Source of the DNA: Eunapius fragilis
Lineage: Eukaryota > Porifera > Demospongiae > Spongillida > Spongillidae
Reading direction: 5' to 3'
Assembly: GCA_963681505.1 (NCBI GenBank)
Contig: OY811977.1
Coordinates: 6,092,970-6,156,969, forward strand
DNA: 64,000 bases
Below, piece by piece: positions 30,013 through 42,373 of this stretch. The notes beneath the pieces were generated by a model, which saw only the letters and a program-made list of their open reading frames with translations, did not search any database and was not told the origin of the DNA. Both the position numbers and the translations under genes were made by a program. The stretch's first letter is position 1. Each line of letters opens with the position of its first letter.

Positions 30013-32703
30013 ACTGTAGGGCAAAAAGGGAAGATCAAGATTGGATCAAGGAGGATCAGAAGGAGAGAAAGGATTTTCATAAACAAAAGGTGACTGTTTC
30101 AGTAGATAATGACTCCGACACAAATGGTGATGACTGTGGACTTGCAAATAGTGCTGATTGTGCGTTGCCTGTTATTGATGAGTTGATTATCGACTCGGGA
30201 GCTACAACTCACATGTGTTCCAACAAGAAAGCATTTAAGTGTACCACCCTTTACCAGCTAGAAAGTCCAATCAAAGTGACTGTGGGAGATGGACGAGCTC
30301 TAACAGCTATTGGAAGAGGCGACGTAGTGCTAAATATGGAGTGCTCTAGTAGTGGGTCGGAATCCTGTACCCTGCATGATGTTCTGTATGTGCCTGAGCT
30401 TTCATACAATCTTGTAAGTGTAGCCAAAGTATCTCAAAAGGGCAAGATAGTAAAGTTCACTAGCAATGCATGCTACATTCTAGACAAGAAGCACAAGATG
30501 ATAGCTAATGCTCTTAAGGTGGAGAAACTCTACAGGTTCAAGTGTAAGCCCGTTCATGAGCATGCAGGTATTGCAACTAATTCTAAAGAAGACATTTGGC
30601 ACAAACGATTTGGGCACCTAGGAGTGAGTAGCCTTCAGAGGCTATCACATGACAGGCTAGTTGATGGTTTTGACTATGATGTGTCACAGCAACTACCTTT
30701 CTGTGAGACTTGCCCTCAAGGAAAGCAGCATCGTACCAAGTTTCCCTCAAGTGACTGGAGAGCAGGTGAACTCTTAGGCTTAGTCCACAGTGATGTGTGT
30801 GGGAAAATGAATGAGAAATCTCTTGGTGGGGCTGAGTATTTCTTGTCCTTTATTGACGACAAGACCCGTTATGTGTGGGTCTACTTCTTATGAACCAAGG
30901 GTGAGGTTTATGAGAAATTTCTTGAATGGAAAGCCATGGTCGAACTAGCTACTGAAAAAAGGCTGAAGGCTATTCGCGCAGACAATGGAGGTGAGTACAC
31001 TTCTAGAAAGTTTCAGGAATACCATAAGACAGAAGGAGTTCGTCACGAGCTCACGGTTCCAAAGAATCCAGAGCAGAATGGGGTAGCAGAGCGTATCAAT
31101 CGAACACTCATAGAAACTGCCAGATCAATGCTTATTGACTCTCACTTACCACACTCATTTTGGGCTGAGGCTGTATCAACAGCAGCTTATCTGCGTAATA
31201 GGAGTCCGACTAAAGCAGTTGCCGAGATGACACCGTATGAGGCTTGGACTGGAAAAAGGCCTCAGGTTGATGGGCTTCGAGTGTTTGGATGTCAAGCATT
31301 TGTGCACATACCCAAAGATGAAAGAAAGAAGCTAGACTCTAAGTCCAGGAGGTGCATTTTTTTGGGATATGGAGTAACTACAAAGGGATACCGTTTGTAC
31401 GATCCTATGAAGAAGAAAGTATGTTATAGCAGGGATGTCATTTTCATGGAAGACAAGTATAATCAACTTAAACCTGAAGAAGAAGCAGAGAGACGTGTAT
31501 ACTTAGAGTACAGTGATGAGCCTGATGAAACAGCTGACAACCCGGAACCTCTACATCAGTCTACAATAGATTACAGTGATGAGTCTGATGAAGCAGCTGA
31601 TAATCCAGAACTTGCTCCCTTACGTCGATCTACACGAAAGCGAAGATCACCTGACTACTATGGTCACCAGTGTAACCTGTCGATCACTGAAGAGCCAAAG
31701 TGTGCTGAAGACGCTCTGAAAGAGAAGAAATGGCGTGATGCCATGAAAGCAGAGATTAATTTACTCCATCAGCACAATGTCTGGGACCTAGTTGAGTGTC
31801 CAAAGGGATGCAAGCCTGTTGGCAGCAAATGGGTTTTTAAAGTCAAGACAAATGCTGACGGCTCGACTGAGCGATTCAAAGCCCGTCTAGTAGCGCAAGG
31901 GTACACACAGAAAGAGGGACTTGATTATGATGAGACTTTCAGCCATGTGGTGCATTCAGAATCAATTCGCTCAGTGATCTCACTTGCATGCAAGGAAGGC
32001 TTGAAACTGCACCAGATGGATGTTACCACAGCTTTCCTTAACGGTGAGCTAGATCAAGTGATCTACATGAAGCAGCCAGAAGGTTTTGCTGTAGATGGTC
32101 AGGAGCACCTTGTTTGTCGATTGAAGAAGAGTTTGTATGGACTCAAACAGTCATCAAGATGCTGGAACCAAGTTCTGGATGCACAGCTAAAAGGGATGGG
32201 TTTCCAGCAGAGTCAAAGTGATCCATGTGTTTATACCTCCAAGAAAGATGGTTTGTTTATCATAGCTGTTTATGTTGATGACATCTTGCTGTGTGCAAAA
32301 TCTGAAAAAACCATTGCACAAGTCAAACAAGATCTTGAAAAATGTTTTCAGCTTAAAGATATGGGAGAACTCCACTATTTTCTTGGAATTAATGTCAAGC
32401 GGAACTATGAGACAGGAAAAATGTGGATTGGACAACCAGAATATACCAAGGCTGTGCTAAAAAATTTTGGCATGGAGAAGTGCAAACCAGCTAATACACC
32501 AGTCACATCTGGAACGAAACTGCTGAAAGCCACTGATGAATTTAAACGAGTAGATTCTAACCTTTACCAATCAGCAGTTGGCTGTCTATTGTATTTTTCT
32601 GGATGGACTAGACCAGATATTGCGTACTCAGTCGGCAATGTTGCCAGATTCTGTTCAGATCCCACGGAAGAACACTGGACTGCTGTTAAGCGTATTTTTC
32701 GCT
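30013..32703 (+). pseudogene. Copia Pol: protease, integrase, reverse transcriptase (one internal stop)
   Basis: One continuous frame interrupted by a single TGA at 30891-30893 inside the integrase core. Protease IIDSGATTHMC is near 30175. The gag-pre-integrase region WHKRFGHLG is near 30599. Integrase aspartates are in LVHSDVCG (about 30786) and IRADNGGEY, and Glu is in NGVAERINRTL. The Copia C-terminal WVFKVK...LVAQGYTQ block is followed by the reverse transcriptase with VYVDDILL near 32269. Sequence related to pol stops at about 32703 (AVKRIFR), before the Copia RNase H. The upstream open frame extends into unit-4 DNA by chance (29871-30012). The truncation and the stop mean no full Pol. 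Confidence 0.93.
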
Positions 32704-33330
32704 GCGAGACACTGTATGCGAAGGCATTGCATTCTCATTGGTTGAGTCTGTTTCCTTTTCTTTGGTCTTTCTCTCTTGATAAAGAATACGTTCAGTCACA
32801 ACCTCAATCTTAGGTACTTCAGCATTAGCCTCTAAAGCAGTCACCAAGACATTATACGAGTCGGGCAAGCTGGCTAAGACATAAACCACACGATCTTCAT
32901 CTGACACAGTCTCACCTGCAACAGTAAGAGCATCAAAAAGCTCCGTCATATTCTTTATATGCTCTTGAGCCGAGTTTCCCTCCTTCAATCTCATTGAGTG
33001 TAGTTTTCGGTGGAGATCCAGTCTTGTAGCCCATGTTTTCTTCTCAAATTGGTCAGCCAATTTTTTCCATACAGCGGCAGGGTGTTCTGAGTTACCGATG
33101 AGATACAGCAGAGCTATGTCTACTGATAGGACGATTGTTGCTAGTGCTTTGTCCCTTCTCGATCTAAATTTCGCAATCTCAGTCCTTCCACTCTGAGGTT
33201 CAGTCTCCTCCTCACTCACGATATTCCACAGGCCTTCTTTCATAAGCGCCATTCGACACTGAATCTTCCAAGTAGGATAGTTCTTTCCGTTGAGGGGAAC
33301 AACAGCGGCTAGTCTCATTGACTCCGCCAT
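32686..33330 (-). pseudogene. Copia Gag, inverted and truncated before the zinc knuckle
   Basis: Minus-strand frame with its natural start at 33330 (MAESMRLAAVVPLNGKNYP). It shows the Copia Gag layout: W-K-x-x-M near the start, then WKKLADQFEKK, LHSMRLKEGNS, the LASLPDSYNVLVTAL block and the end SHTVSRSEK, where a zinc knuckle should follow. An upstream in-frame extension to 33495 reads through the primer-binding site and LTR and is not gag. Gag would package element RNA; without its knuckle and separated from pol it is a remnant. Confidence 0.9.
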
Positions 33331-33382
33331 TTCACAGGTCACACTAATCAGTTTAAACAAAGCTCTACTATATGGAACAAGC

Positions 33383-33396
33383 CTGGGCCCATAACC
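33383..33396 (-). other. Copia primer-binding site, half-tRNA type
   Basis: The plus strand reads CTGGGCCCATAACC, equal to the anticodon arm of initiator tRNA-Met (CAU anticodon included). Priming from an internal tRNA-Met fragment is the known Copia mechanism. Confidence 0.85.
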
Positions 33397-33500
33397 TGTT
33401 GAAAAACCACAATATAAGTTGTACGTGCTAATAACGTTTTGATCGAATGCTCTCTCAATAGAATACAAAAGGTCAGGTACAAAAACAAAAATCACGTGCA
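33397..33500 (-). repeat. Start of the Copia LTR (outer end unknown)
   Basis: The LTR edge is TGTTGAAAAA directly next to the primer-binding site. Without the second LTR the other end cannot be placed; it may reach about 33600. Confidence 0.55.
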
Positions 33501-33599
33501 GCTAGAGAGAGTTCGAAAAGGTTACATAATATTAGATAATGAATACAGGGAGTAAGTAGGAACTGTCGACAAAAGTGCATGTATGAAACACAGTTTTCT

Positions 33600-35500
33600 A
33601 ACAGTATATTTCCCTCCCAACATGGACATGCTGGTCACATTTTAAATAAAGCAGGGCAGAGTTAATAATGGGCCTCAGAATTTGGTGGACAGGTAGGGGC
33701 CATGCCCCACCCACTACCCTATGGGGTATGGAGGTGCTGTAAGTATTGGTATCACAGAATAGGGTGGAGGCCAAGAACCTTTACAAATACTCATCGTATC
33801 CACTAGGAAACAATGTATGACGTCAGCACAGCAATGCCAGCTACATGTATAGCTAATGCACACAGGTTTGTATGGTCAAGTTGTGTTTCCATACATGATT
33901 AGGGGTATGGTGTAGGAGGTGGGTAGGCTACATCAAAATCAGCCAGATGTACCTGTAGCAAAAATGGACTATATTTGATGTCTGGGGTGGAGTCCATGTT
34001 TAATCGTTTGGGCAGTATAGATTTTGAAACAATTAAGTAGACACACAGTGTGGATCATTAAACGCTAAAAATAATATAAACTAGTTACATTAATATTTAC
34101 ATTTTTTAAAAACGTCACCAAGTAATTGAGGTAGAAAACCTATTCTATCAGACATACAATAATCATTAAACTGGTTAAAAATTTGCAGCTACTTTCCAAT
34201 CATCATAATGATATGACCCGAGATAGAACTCAAGTCTACAAAATCTTGCACGGTGCATTTTATGAATGTTCCTTGATTAATCATTGTCATCAGGTTCAGC
34301 TGTGTAGCTGCTGAAAGACCAACTAGTTGGGAGGTGTATGGTTGCAGAGACTCCAGTGGAGGAGGCTGGATGCAGGAGATCATATATGGTAAGGAGCTGA
34401 TCATGGACCACCAAACTTGATCATTGGTCCGAGTACATCTGGGACAAAGAATAAGTACAGGGATAACTACTTCAGGATAATGAAATAGGCCAAGAAGTCT
34501 GACAGAGCAATCTATACCACTAACGACGGTCATGTTTACACCCCATTCCACTAATTTAGCTATGGTATCAAATCTTAAGAGACACTGTTCATTACGCCCT
34601 ATCTATGAGCTGTGTACATGAATGAATTCCACATATTGCATGTTTATAATGTATTTCAAATGTGTAGCACATGTAGTTTGTGCAAGGAAGTATCAACTGT
34701 TTTGTATAGTGTTTGAGGGAACACACATCTGTACAGTTCACTCAGATGACATAAGATGTGTCATTTCGATGCGTTATTGCCAATGAAATTCTTTTCAGCT
34801 TGTTCACATCACGGATTTACAGACAATAAGCACTTCCACGGAACACGTCCGTTCAAGCGATGATATTCAGCCGAAAAACTGTTGGAACACTTTATTTCAT
34901 CGCCACATGACACCAGTCGTTTGAGCAATTGCATTTGGATCATGGAGCGCAAAAACAATTTTGCTTGTTAAAACTGATGACGTCAGATTTTAGGTATGGC
35001 GATCGATATCTTCTGCTCTAAAGAACGTTACGATATCGCTGCATGCGGGTATATTACGCGACCGCTACGCTTGCATAGGAATGTTATTGCTGAAGCGTAG
35101 GATTTCAATGCAACCCGTCGGATAGTGTTTTTGATGACAATTGCGTTGACCGTGCATGGCAAAGGTATATACCATTATCACATCGCTCTCGAAGCGTTTG
35201 AAAGAACCTAAAATCAGTATTATCTCTGCTAAAATCCAGCTGGTGCGCCTGCAGATCAGCGATGCGTTGTCAAGCAGCCATAGCGGGCTTGACGTTTTTT
35301 AAAACCGTTCCGATTAACACCGCGCGTGTTCCTTTATCTGAGGGAGCGTTGTCATGTTCGAACAAACATGTGGAAGCATGGGCCTCGAGGATGCAATATG
35401 GTCCCCACTCATCTTATCAGCTAAAGATAATATCTCTAATCTGACAAGCCATATCCGTGAACATTAATACATGTAAACACGGAGCAGTGACGTAATCCAC
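33600..35500. other. No supportable gene
   Basis: Unique-looking, AT-rich DNA with short open frames only; none has a family I recognise or convincing splice sites. Confidence 0.5.
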
Positions 35501-35530
35501 GATGTGAGCAAAGCCGATTTGTGTCCATCT

Positions 35531-35659
35531 AGACACTGAAACCGAGGGATCTACGTGATTGAGAATCCTCGAGGGCCCTGGGCAGTAGCGTCCCGCGAGG
35601 GCGCTACTAAGGGCCCGAGGGGATTATAAATAACGTAGATCCCGAAGGTGACAGTGTCT
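35531..35659. repeat. 129-bp imperfect palindrome
   Basis: Arms: agacactg/cagtgtct, ggatctacgt/acgtagatcc, gggccc/gggccc and agtagcg/cgctact, centred near 35596. Confidence 0.85.
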
Positions 35660-35719
35660 AACCAATAGCAACGCGTACGTAGCAACCAATACATTATCGC
35701 GCAACGCGATAACGATAAC

Positions 35720-35803
35720 GGGAGGGATTCTAAGTACCAGTGGGGGGATTCTAAGTGCCCGGGGCACTTAGAATCCCCCTCATTGCCACTTAGAGTCCCT
35801 CTC
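35720..35803. repeat. Nested palindrome of GATTCTAAGT blocks
   Basis: Core gggggattctaagtgccc/ggggcacttagaatccccc (35743-35779) is near perfect. A weaker outer pair, gggattctaagtacc and gccacttagagtccc, encloses it. Confidence 0.88.
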
Positions 35804-35809
35804 TAGGTT

Positions 35810-37530
35810 TCTACCGCGTTTAGATACCTGCAATTGACCAATCAGATTGCGCAAATCACTTCCGCTATTGTCTAAATCCGGTACTTATTCACGATTAGAC
35901 TGCCGCGTTTGGACATGCAGCCGTAGGGTGATTGTTCTTCGCTATAGTGTATGTGTAATCCAGAAGATGCTTTTGGATAAGAGCATTTTGGTTTCGGCTA
36001 CCAGTTGTTTAACACCTCAAAGAAACGGGATACTTAATAAACCGCTTGGTATGCCCCACTTTGGCAGAGGTTGTTTCGGCTAAGCAACTTAATGTCTAAT
36101 GGACCGGACGTCCTCCCGGGGGTACATTTGTCTTCTGCGGTGTGCAGAAGATACTTTAATTCATGTTGTGTTGTGCCAGTTTAATATCCGTTTTACATTT
36201 TGCAGTGTATGTTCGATGTACATTCGGAGCTTCGCCCAAAATTGCCATGGTCTAATTATTTTCCTCTGGTCACAAGCCAGAACGTCAAAGTGAAGCTATT
36301 CGATCGCGACACGTGTGGTAACTATATAAATTTCGATCCAAACTATGAGTCACTTTGACACTCAGGCTTCAAATATACCCCTGGGAGGATGCCTGGTACA
36401 CCCCCGCAAAACACAGTGTTATCTTGGCCACACACATTTGGCCACACACATTGTGGGAGGGGGTAGGGACTAAGCCCTTCACACCTGGGACAACTAAGCT
36501 TTTAAAATGGGAGAGGGGGAGGGGGGGTGGCTCCCAAAGGGTGGGGACTGAGCCCTTCGAATGGAAGGATTGATAGTGACTTGTGGGTGCACTAGGACTT
36601 TAATAGGGGAGGAGGGTTTGGTGTGTAACAGCTAAATGCCCATTGCAGTCAGACTAGTGTAGAACCAACATATACTGGGGTATAAGTGACCATGGCTTGT
36701 TTGATCGCATGCTCTTCGATTGCCAGATATCTGATTCAAGATATGTACATATGTACATATGTACGTCAGCGAATTGAAGAGGGCAATTGGTGACCTAGTG
36801 ACTCTGCTTCCTAAGAGTGCCCATGGGTGTGGTCATTGAGGGAGAAATTGTGGAACTCCTAGTGGGGTTGGGTGCATGGGTGTGGTCAGTGAGGGATGTG
36901 GTGTAGGGTGGATAGTGCAGCTGGCATGATCTTGTTAGTTGTACATGAAGACAAATGTGTTGAAGCCCATATAAAGGCCTAGTACATCAGCTTATTGCAC
37001 AAGTCCCACCAGCAAGCTGACAAGCTGAGGGTATGTGATAATGTGAACATGTGTGTACATCTAACTGTATTGCCCCAACCCATACAAATGTGCCACACCT
37101 TCACTGACTCAAAACTGTGTTGTCACCAACATTAGCCATGCACACTAATTATTGCTATTGGAAGTGCCCTCACTCATCATCAATACTCGCTCCCAACTCG
37201 CATGTTACTAACATCTGAGTATAACCTTATGGGTGACCAGGTTTATGTATGTTTTGTTAGAGAGCTGCACAAGCTTGTGTGATGCATTTGAATCCATCAA
37301 TGAGGAATAGAGGAAATACATTTACAAATAAGGTTTGGGTGATGGGTCAATGATAATAGGCAGCCGTACATATAACAATAAAACTAGTATATTCAGATGT
37401 TAACAATGAGGTGTATGGTAATGACATGGTGGAGCATAGCACACATGAGGAGGCACAGATGGAGGGAGATAGTTGATGTGTTGAACCAGAAGAGTGACGC
37501 TGGAAAAAACCACCTAATCACATTTTACAG
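35810..37530. other. No supportable gene
   Basis: Short open frames only; small perfect dyad tacatatgtacatatgta near 36745. Confidence 0.5.
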
Positions 37531-37539
37531 TGTTTTAGC

Positions 37540-37806
37540 AGCAAGCATGGGTTGACGGTTATTCCACCATTCAAAAAGAATGCTTGGAGATCAGATCAAA
37601 CTAGCCATGCAGGCTTTCCTAACCTATTCCATCTGCAGACCTTTCAAACTAGAAACAGATCATCGTTCACTGGTTTGGATGGATAAACTTAAACGTAGCG
37701 ATTCTCGGTTGGCACGTTGGAGCATGTGAATGGAACTATTCAATTTCACTCTTGTGCATCAATCCGGCCAAGCATATGGAAATGCCCATATGCTTCTCTG
37801 CCGTTT
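37540..37806 (+). pseudogene. Decayed Ty3/gypsy RNase H fragment
   Basis: One frame reads TIQKECLEI, then PFKLETDHRSLVWMDKLK, SRLARWSM, a stop, and NFTLVHQSGQ...NAHMLLCR. This is the C-terminal RNase H region of a gypsy Pol, including the TDHxSL aspartate. At least two in-frame stops make it a relic. Confidence 0.8.
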
Positions 37807-37941
37807 AAGGTAAAAACTAGTTTATAAATGAGATCACTGTGCAGCAAGCGGAGCATGTTCGCAGATCAGATCTCAGTTGGATTCAGATGACGAGATGAGG
37901 CTTGAGAGAGCTTTGCCGAAAAGGACGAAGAAAAGAGTGCT

Positions 37942-38095
37942 ATGAAGAATAAGCCGAAGGTGGAAGCAACTTCTGCTGCACCACTGTTGACCACGGGAGA
38001 CATCACTTCACATAAACCAGGCATAGTTCTCCCAGCAAAGATTGGCCCGTGCTTCAGCTGTGGGGAGCTCTGGAAAAATAAGCCGTTGCCGCATG
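37942..38095 (+). pseudogene. Possible retroelement zinc-knuckle relic
   Basis: The frame MKNKPKVEATSAAP...GPCFSCGELWKNK contains CxxC in a context resembling a gag-like CCHC knuckle, but the His and last Cys are missing. Family uncertain. Confidence 0.3.
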
Positions 38096-38451
38096 TTATC
38101 CTGTTTAGTGTATTGAGCCAATGGTTAGATAACGTGGTGTTGGGGGGTGAGAGTGATGTATGTGAATATCTGTTGTTGGCTACCATGTGCTTAGCTGTTG
38201 AGTGGTGTTACAGATGAGTACACAAATTTTAACCCCCCCCCCCCCCCCTGCCCCCCTTCATTCCAATTCATTAGTGTCATGGTTTAGCACATTGAGGCAC
38301 TCAAGGCTGGGATATGGATTTCTGTGACGAGGTTGGGCATACCTGATCATCAAGTTCAAGGGAGCAGAGAAGTGTATCTAGTTATCATTCACAACATGTA
38401 CCGATCCCACATGAGGACATGTCAAATGATTTCATCCAGAAATGCACTCAC

Positions 38452-38550
38452 CTTATTCTGAAGGTTGATATGTGCACGCCTATCCAACAGCACTTTCACG
38501 CACTCTAAATGGTCAAGTCCAGATGCAAACATCAGTGGGGTGTTTCCATC
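38452..38550 (-). CDS. Ankyrin-repeat exon (DGNTPLMFASGLDH)
   Basis: A 99-bp phase-0 exon encoding exactly one 33-residue ankyrin repeat: DGNTPLMFAS, GLDHLECVKVLLD, then the loop ending NLQNK. Acceptor TTACAG and donor GTGAGT flank it. It is the leftmost ankyrin exon seen, so the most C-terminal if all belong to one minus-strand gene. Ankyrin repeats mediate protein-protein contacts; the partner and the rest of the protein are not in view. Confidence 0.85.
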
Positions 38551-39075
38551 CTGTAAGGAGAAGTTCATATCAAAGAGTGCACCAGTGGCGTATACAGAAG
38601 TATAAAAGGTGGGGAGGAGAGGTAGGCTTTAATTAGAGAGCCAGTTGGCCCCTCGGCTCCCCTTCTCATACATGTACTACTCTGTGTACCAAGAAGATAA
38701 TTAACATATATGATAACTGAAGCATTCAAAAAGGGTTTTGGATTATTGCTACTTTGTACATTCTAGGATGGTCCCTAATACACTGTACATGTACTTCATA
38801 TTGACTAAAGAATTTCCAATCCCTCACTAAAGTATATCTGTCGTACATGTAGTTCATTACACTTCAGGGTTCAATAAATACAGCCTGCACCAGTGATGAT
38901 ATCCCTAACTACACCACAACACACCTGCTTTATGTAACAATGTACATGTACCATGCATCACTACCATAACTGGTGCTGGCTGTATTTAGAACCCTGGACC
39001 TTTGGTACTCCAAGGTTACCTGACATCACTCATGACAACGTTCCAGGTACAATGTAGTTGAATAAACAGTCTTAC

Positions 39076-39174
39076 CTCATTAGTACTGTTAATGTTAACC
39101 CCTGCCTCAAGCAGTTCAATGATTCTTTTAGTCCTGCCACCTCTTGCGGCGTCTAATAGCATCTCTTCTGGTGT
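39076..39174 (-). CDS. Ankyrin-repeat exon (TPEEMLLDAARGG)
   Basis: A 99-bp exon: TPEEMLLDAARGGRTKRI, then IELLEAGVNINSTNE. The GRTxxIIxLLxxGVNINxTxE form resembles the exon at 49973-50071 and looks like the first (capping) repeat of a block, here followed by the exon at 38452-38550. Acceptor CTTTAG and donor GTAAGA flank it. Confidence 0.82.
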
Positions 39175-39596
39175 CTAAAGTAGGGGCATGTGAACAGTAA
39201 TAAAATGAAACATCACAACTTAACTAGCAAAGCATTACATTGTCTGATTCATTTATTTGAACCAGAGTTCATTCCACATGACTACATGTATACTCACAAG
39301 TTAATCAAGTTCTCTGATTAATGCAACAAGGTTCATTCATTATACATGTACATGTCAATGAATGGACATCATCACATCTCAGACTATCATCAAGGGGTTG
39401 ATGTGCACCTCCCCCTTTACCCATGCTTCCTATCAGGTACCAGCACTTTGGTACCAATATTGCAGTACATCTATTTACATGTAGGTAATGATTAACATCA
39501 GTAGCTGTTGGAACCCCCAATAGTCAGATAAGGCGCTTAGTAGCTGCTATAAGGCATGGCTTATGTATACCTACATATAAAAGAAGAAAAATTAGG

Positions 39597-39983
39597 AATT
39601 TTGCAGAGACCCCCTAGGATTTCAGCCGAGGATCCAGGGGGGGAAAGGGGGCAGGTGCCCCCTTCTCGTCCCCTTCCATATATATATTCATAACTTGTCG
39701 AGCAGCATTTTATAATAGTAGCTGCACGCTTGCACTGCCCATTGATACTCGCACGCATGAACTCTACTACTGTACTGTATCCCGGCCCCCCAATACACGA
39801 TCATACCCTCCCACTTTTCGTATCAGGCCAGGCAGAAGCCGACAGCACCACCCCCCCCCCTCCCCCCCCCAGTATTTTTTCGTATTGGGCCAGAAACCGA
39901 CAGGACCCTCCCCCCCCCCCCTCTTTTCGTATCGGGCCAGAAACCGACAGCACACACCCCCCCCTCCCCCTGTAAAACCTGGA
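39597..39983. repeat. Second copy of the poly-C/ttttcgta minisatellite element
   Basis: Units of C runs plus ttttcgtatcgggccagaaa and ccgacag, bordered at left by ggatttcagccgaggatcc, which matches the border of the array at about 11998-12015 in inverted arrangement. The element ends and any target duplication are not clear. Confidence 0.75.
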
Positions 39984-41014
39984 TCTGCTGCTGGATTTCA
40001 CATACATGAAGGGATTAATACAATATGATCATCACGCCATGTTATACATATGTGTACATGAACTGGTGATCTTGAAGACCATCGAAGGTCACCTGTGATG
40101 TAATGAGGATTGCAAGACAGTAAGCTTGAAAATGATATTCAGTAAAGGCAAGGTGTGCATCATTCAGCAGTTGAAGGTCATTTCTATTATGTGTGCATAG
40201 ACAATCTTCAGACGGGTGTTCCCACAACATACTAACACCAGGGATAATCATTCACACACAGCAGTCATATTTCATTTGTGGTCAACTAAGTCAAGCACTG
40301 CACATGGAAGGGAACAGACAGGAGTTCCCATGGAAACAGGGGCTGCACCGGTTTCGGTTTCCATTGCCATGTAGTGTAGCTCCAGTGAGCGGTACTGTCC
40401 ACACACTACAGCTGTACACTATAACATTCACAAGGGCAGGTCTAGGCCAGACTAAAGCTACCAGGTACCCCTCCATCCATAGTGTACAGGTGTGATGGAT
40501 GGAGGAAGGATTGTTTTCTAGCTGTTACTCTGCATGTTATAAAGGAGTGGGAGTGCCAACCAGTTCTAAAGCCGTTGATTAATGAACCCACATGCTAGTT
40601 GCATGAATGATCAATTAAGGATCAGGCCCATATAAACAGGTACACCATATGATACATGTAAAAGGAGCCGTTCTGGTAGAGATATCTATTACAATCTGCA
40701 CATTAAGGAGTGTAGACCAGTTAGCTAAATGGTGTATTGAAAGGATTTATAACAATGGGATACATGAACATGTGTACATTGTATGGTGGATCTCAAACTG
40801 ATCATACATGTACATGTCAGTAGCAAAACCATGGGGAGGGGGGGGGGGGGGGGGGGGGGGGCACAACGGACCCATGCCCTACACCCACCTCTGCTTAATA
40901 TGGCAACAGCTTGTAGCATAAGTTTAACTTCCTATCATTATTCATTACCATTGCAAAGATTCACATAACTTGGGTTATCAACTGGGCCCTGTGACCTTAC
41001 CATGCATCCATAAC

Positions 41015-41147
41015 GGTTGAACCTAATTACACCCGACTCAAATCAGGCACAGAGGCTAGAACCAGGCATATTGGTTCAAAGCTGTATGCCTTGATTGAGA
41101 CTGTATACCTAGAGTGTAGTTCAAGGTGGGCCAAGTTAGGTTCAACC
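41015..41147. repeat. Inverted repeat with GGTTGAACCTAA ends
   Basis: ggttgaacctaa at 41015-41026 and ttaggttcaacc at 41136-41147. Possible MITE; no target duplication assigned. Confidence 0.6.
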
Positions 41148-41244
41148 TTTAGGAATGGTGGGGTCAAATGCTCAAGTCACGTCCATCATGAGGGAAGCTA
41201 AACATGACTTATGCCCGGCTGGTTTATAACGTTATTAGCACATC

Positions 41245-41343
41245 TGCTTTTCAGGAAATTAACTACATTCTTCTGGAAATGTTGAAACTGTTAGCTTTGG
41301 TATCCATCTGTGTGAGGAAATTAATTGCTTTGTCCTGAAAAGC
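41245..41343. repeat. Inverted repeat with GCTTTTCAGGA ends
   Basis: gcttttcagga at the left and tcctgaaaagc at the right, about 100 bp in all, with aaattaa dyad inside. Confidence 0.6.
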
Positions 41344-41606
41344 ATCCACTCATGTGTTAATCAAATGAGCCATGTGCACCATTACATGCAGGATTTTTAA
41401 TGCCAAAACACCAAAACTGCTAATGTTCTGGGGCTCCATTCCGGACATCTATAGAGAGGGCTTACAGCACTCCCCCATACTCCCTAGCTGCAGTGAGAGG
41501 GAACTCCTCCCACACCATGTGCCCTCACCCTGGGTTACCAAATCTGTCATCTGCCACTATACATGTATGTGTCATAAGTACATGTAGGTATGTTCCTTAA
41601 TGCGCA

Positions 41607-41642
41607 ATCCTTATTTAAGGATGGCCATCCTTAAATAAGGAT
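41607..41642. repeat. AT-rich dyad 1 (ATCCTTATTTAAGGAT family)
   Basis: atccttatttaaggat, ggcc, atccttaaataaggat: two inverted copies of a near-palindromic 16-mer. Confidence 0.9.
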
Positions 41643-42373
41643 GATGACCACTTTCTGAAAGAATGATGGGCTCTTGATGGTTTGTTTTTTATTAGTGATT
41701 CACTAGATTCAAGATCATGCAGATCAGTGATACTGCCATGATTAAAACAGGTTTGGCTTGTTCAAAAACCGGCATTATAGTGTAAATACAGCGAAACCGC
41801 CATTTGCCGCTGGCGATATAGTAGTGAGCAAATTAACTCAAAGCGACGTATGGCAAGGAAGGACAGGTTTCTGGTAGCTCTAGGAGTAGAATATACACTG
41901 ACAGATGGATCTGTGGAACAATATCCATGGCTTCAACAATCTACGCTCACGTACCGGCCATGCAGTATACTTCCAAAGATCGAAGCGATTGCATACACTC
42001 GAAGGCATCAAGCTAGGCAACCCTGCATAGATACCGAGGGAGCCTCAGAAAGCGACGGATGTAGTTCCTCACTACGGATTGATGACATACATGTAGGCCC
42101 AGGTGACCAAAGCGGCAGCACTGCATGATTCGTCAAATGACAGTGACAGCGACAGCAACAGTAGGCTTAGGCAATGGTGTGGTCCCCTCGAGTCTAATTA
42201 ATTGGGGCTAAGCTCCACTAAACTCGAACACATATCGTATGCCAATCGGCAAATGGCAAGTTATTTCATTGACGAATCAGGTTGTGAGTATAGCTGGATC
42301 AACTGGCTATCAGAGAAAATCAAGAGTTTTAAAATTATTGTTGTTTTTATGGTCAATAATCTCTACTGTTGTG

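Larger units (their letters stand above)
27849..30013 (+). repeat. Tandem unit 4, truncated at the Copia junction
   Basis: It resumes at cttgatataaatgctc and runs through the gene and 3' block to gcgatagagatga at 30013, where Copia pol sequence begins. Confidence 0.9.
30013..33500. mobile_element. Copia (Ty1) retrotransposon, scrambled
   Basis: The pol part is on the plus strand (30013 to about 32700). The gag part, primer-binding site and LTR start are on the minus strand immediately beyond it. The plus-strand part begins just at the last Cys of the Gag zinc knuckle and ends inside the late reverse transcriptase region; the minus-strand part ends just before the knuckle. The 5' end of the element was therefore inverted and moved to the 3' side, while the RNase H end and second LTR are missing. 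No target duplication was found. Confidence 0.85.

Noticed and set aside
41850-42128. 92-codon frame MARKDRFLVALGVEY...
   Set aside because: No recognised family, no splice or promoter support, and it lies between AT dyads in intron-like DNA; too weak to call a gene.
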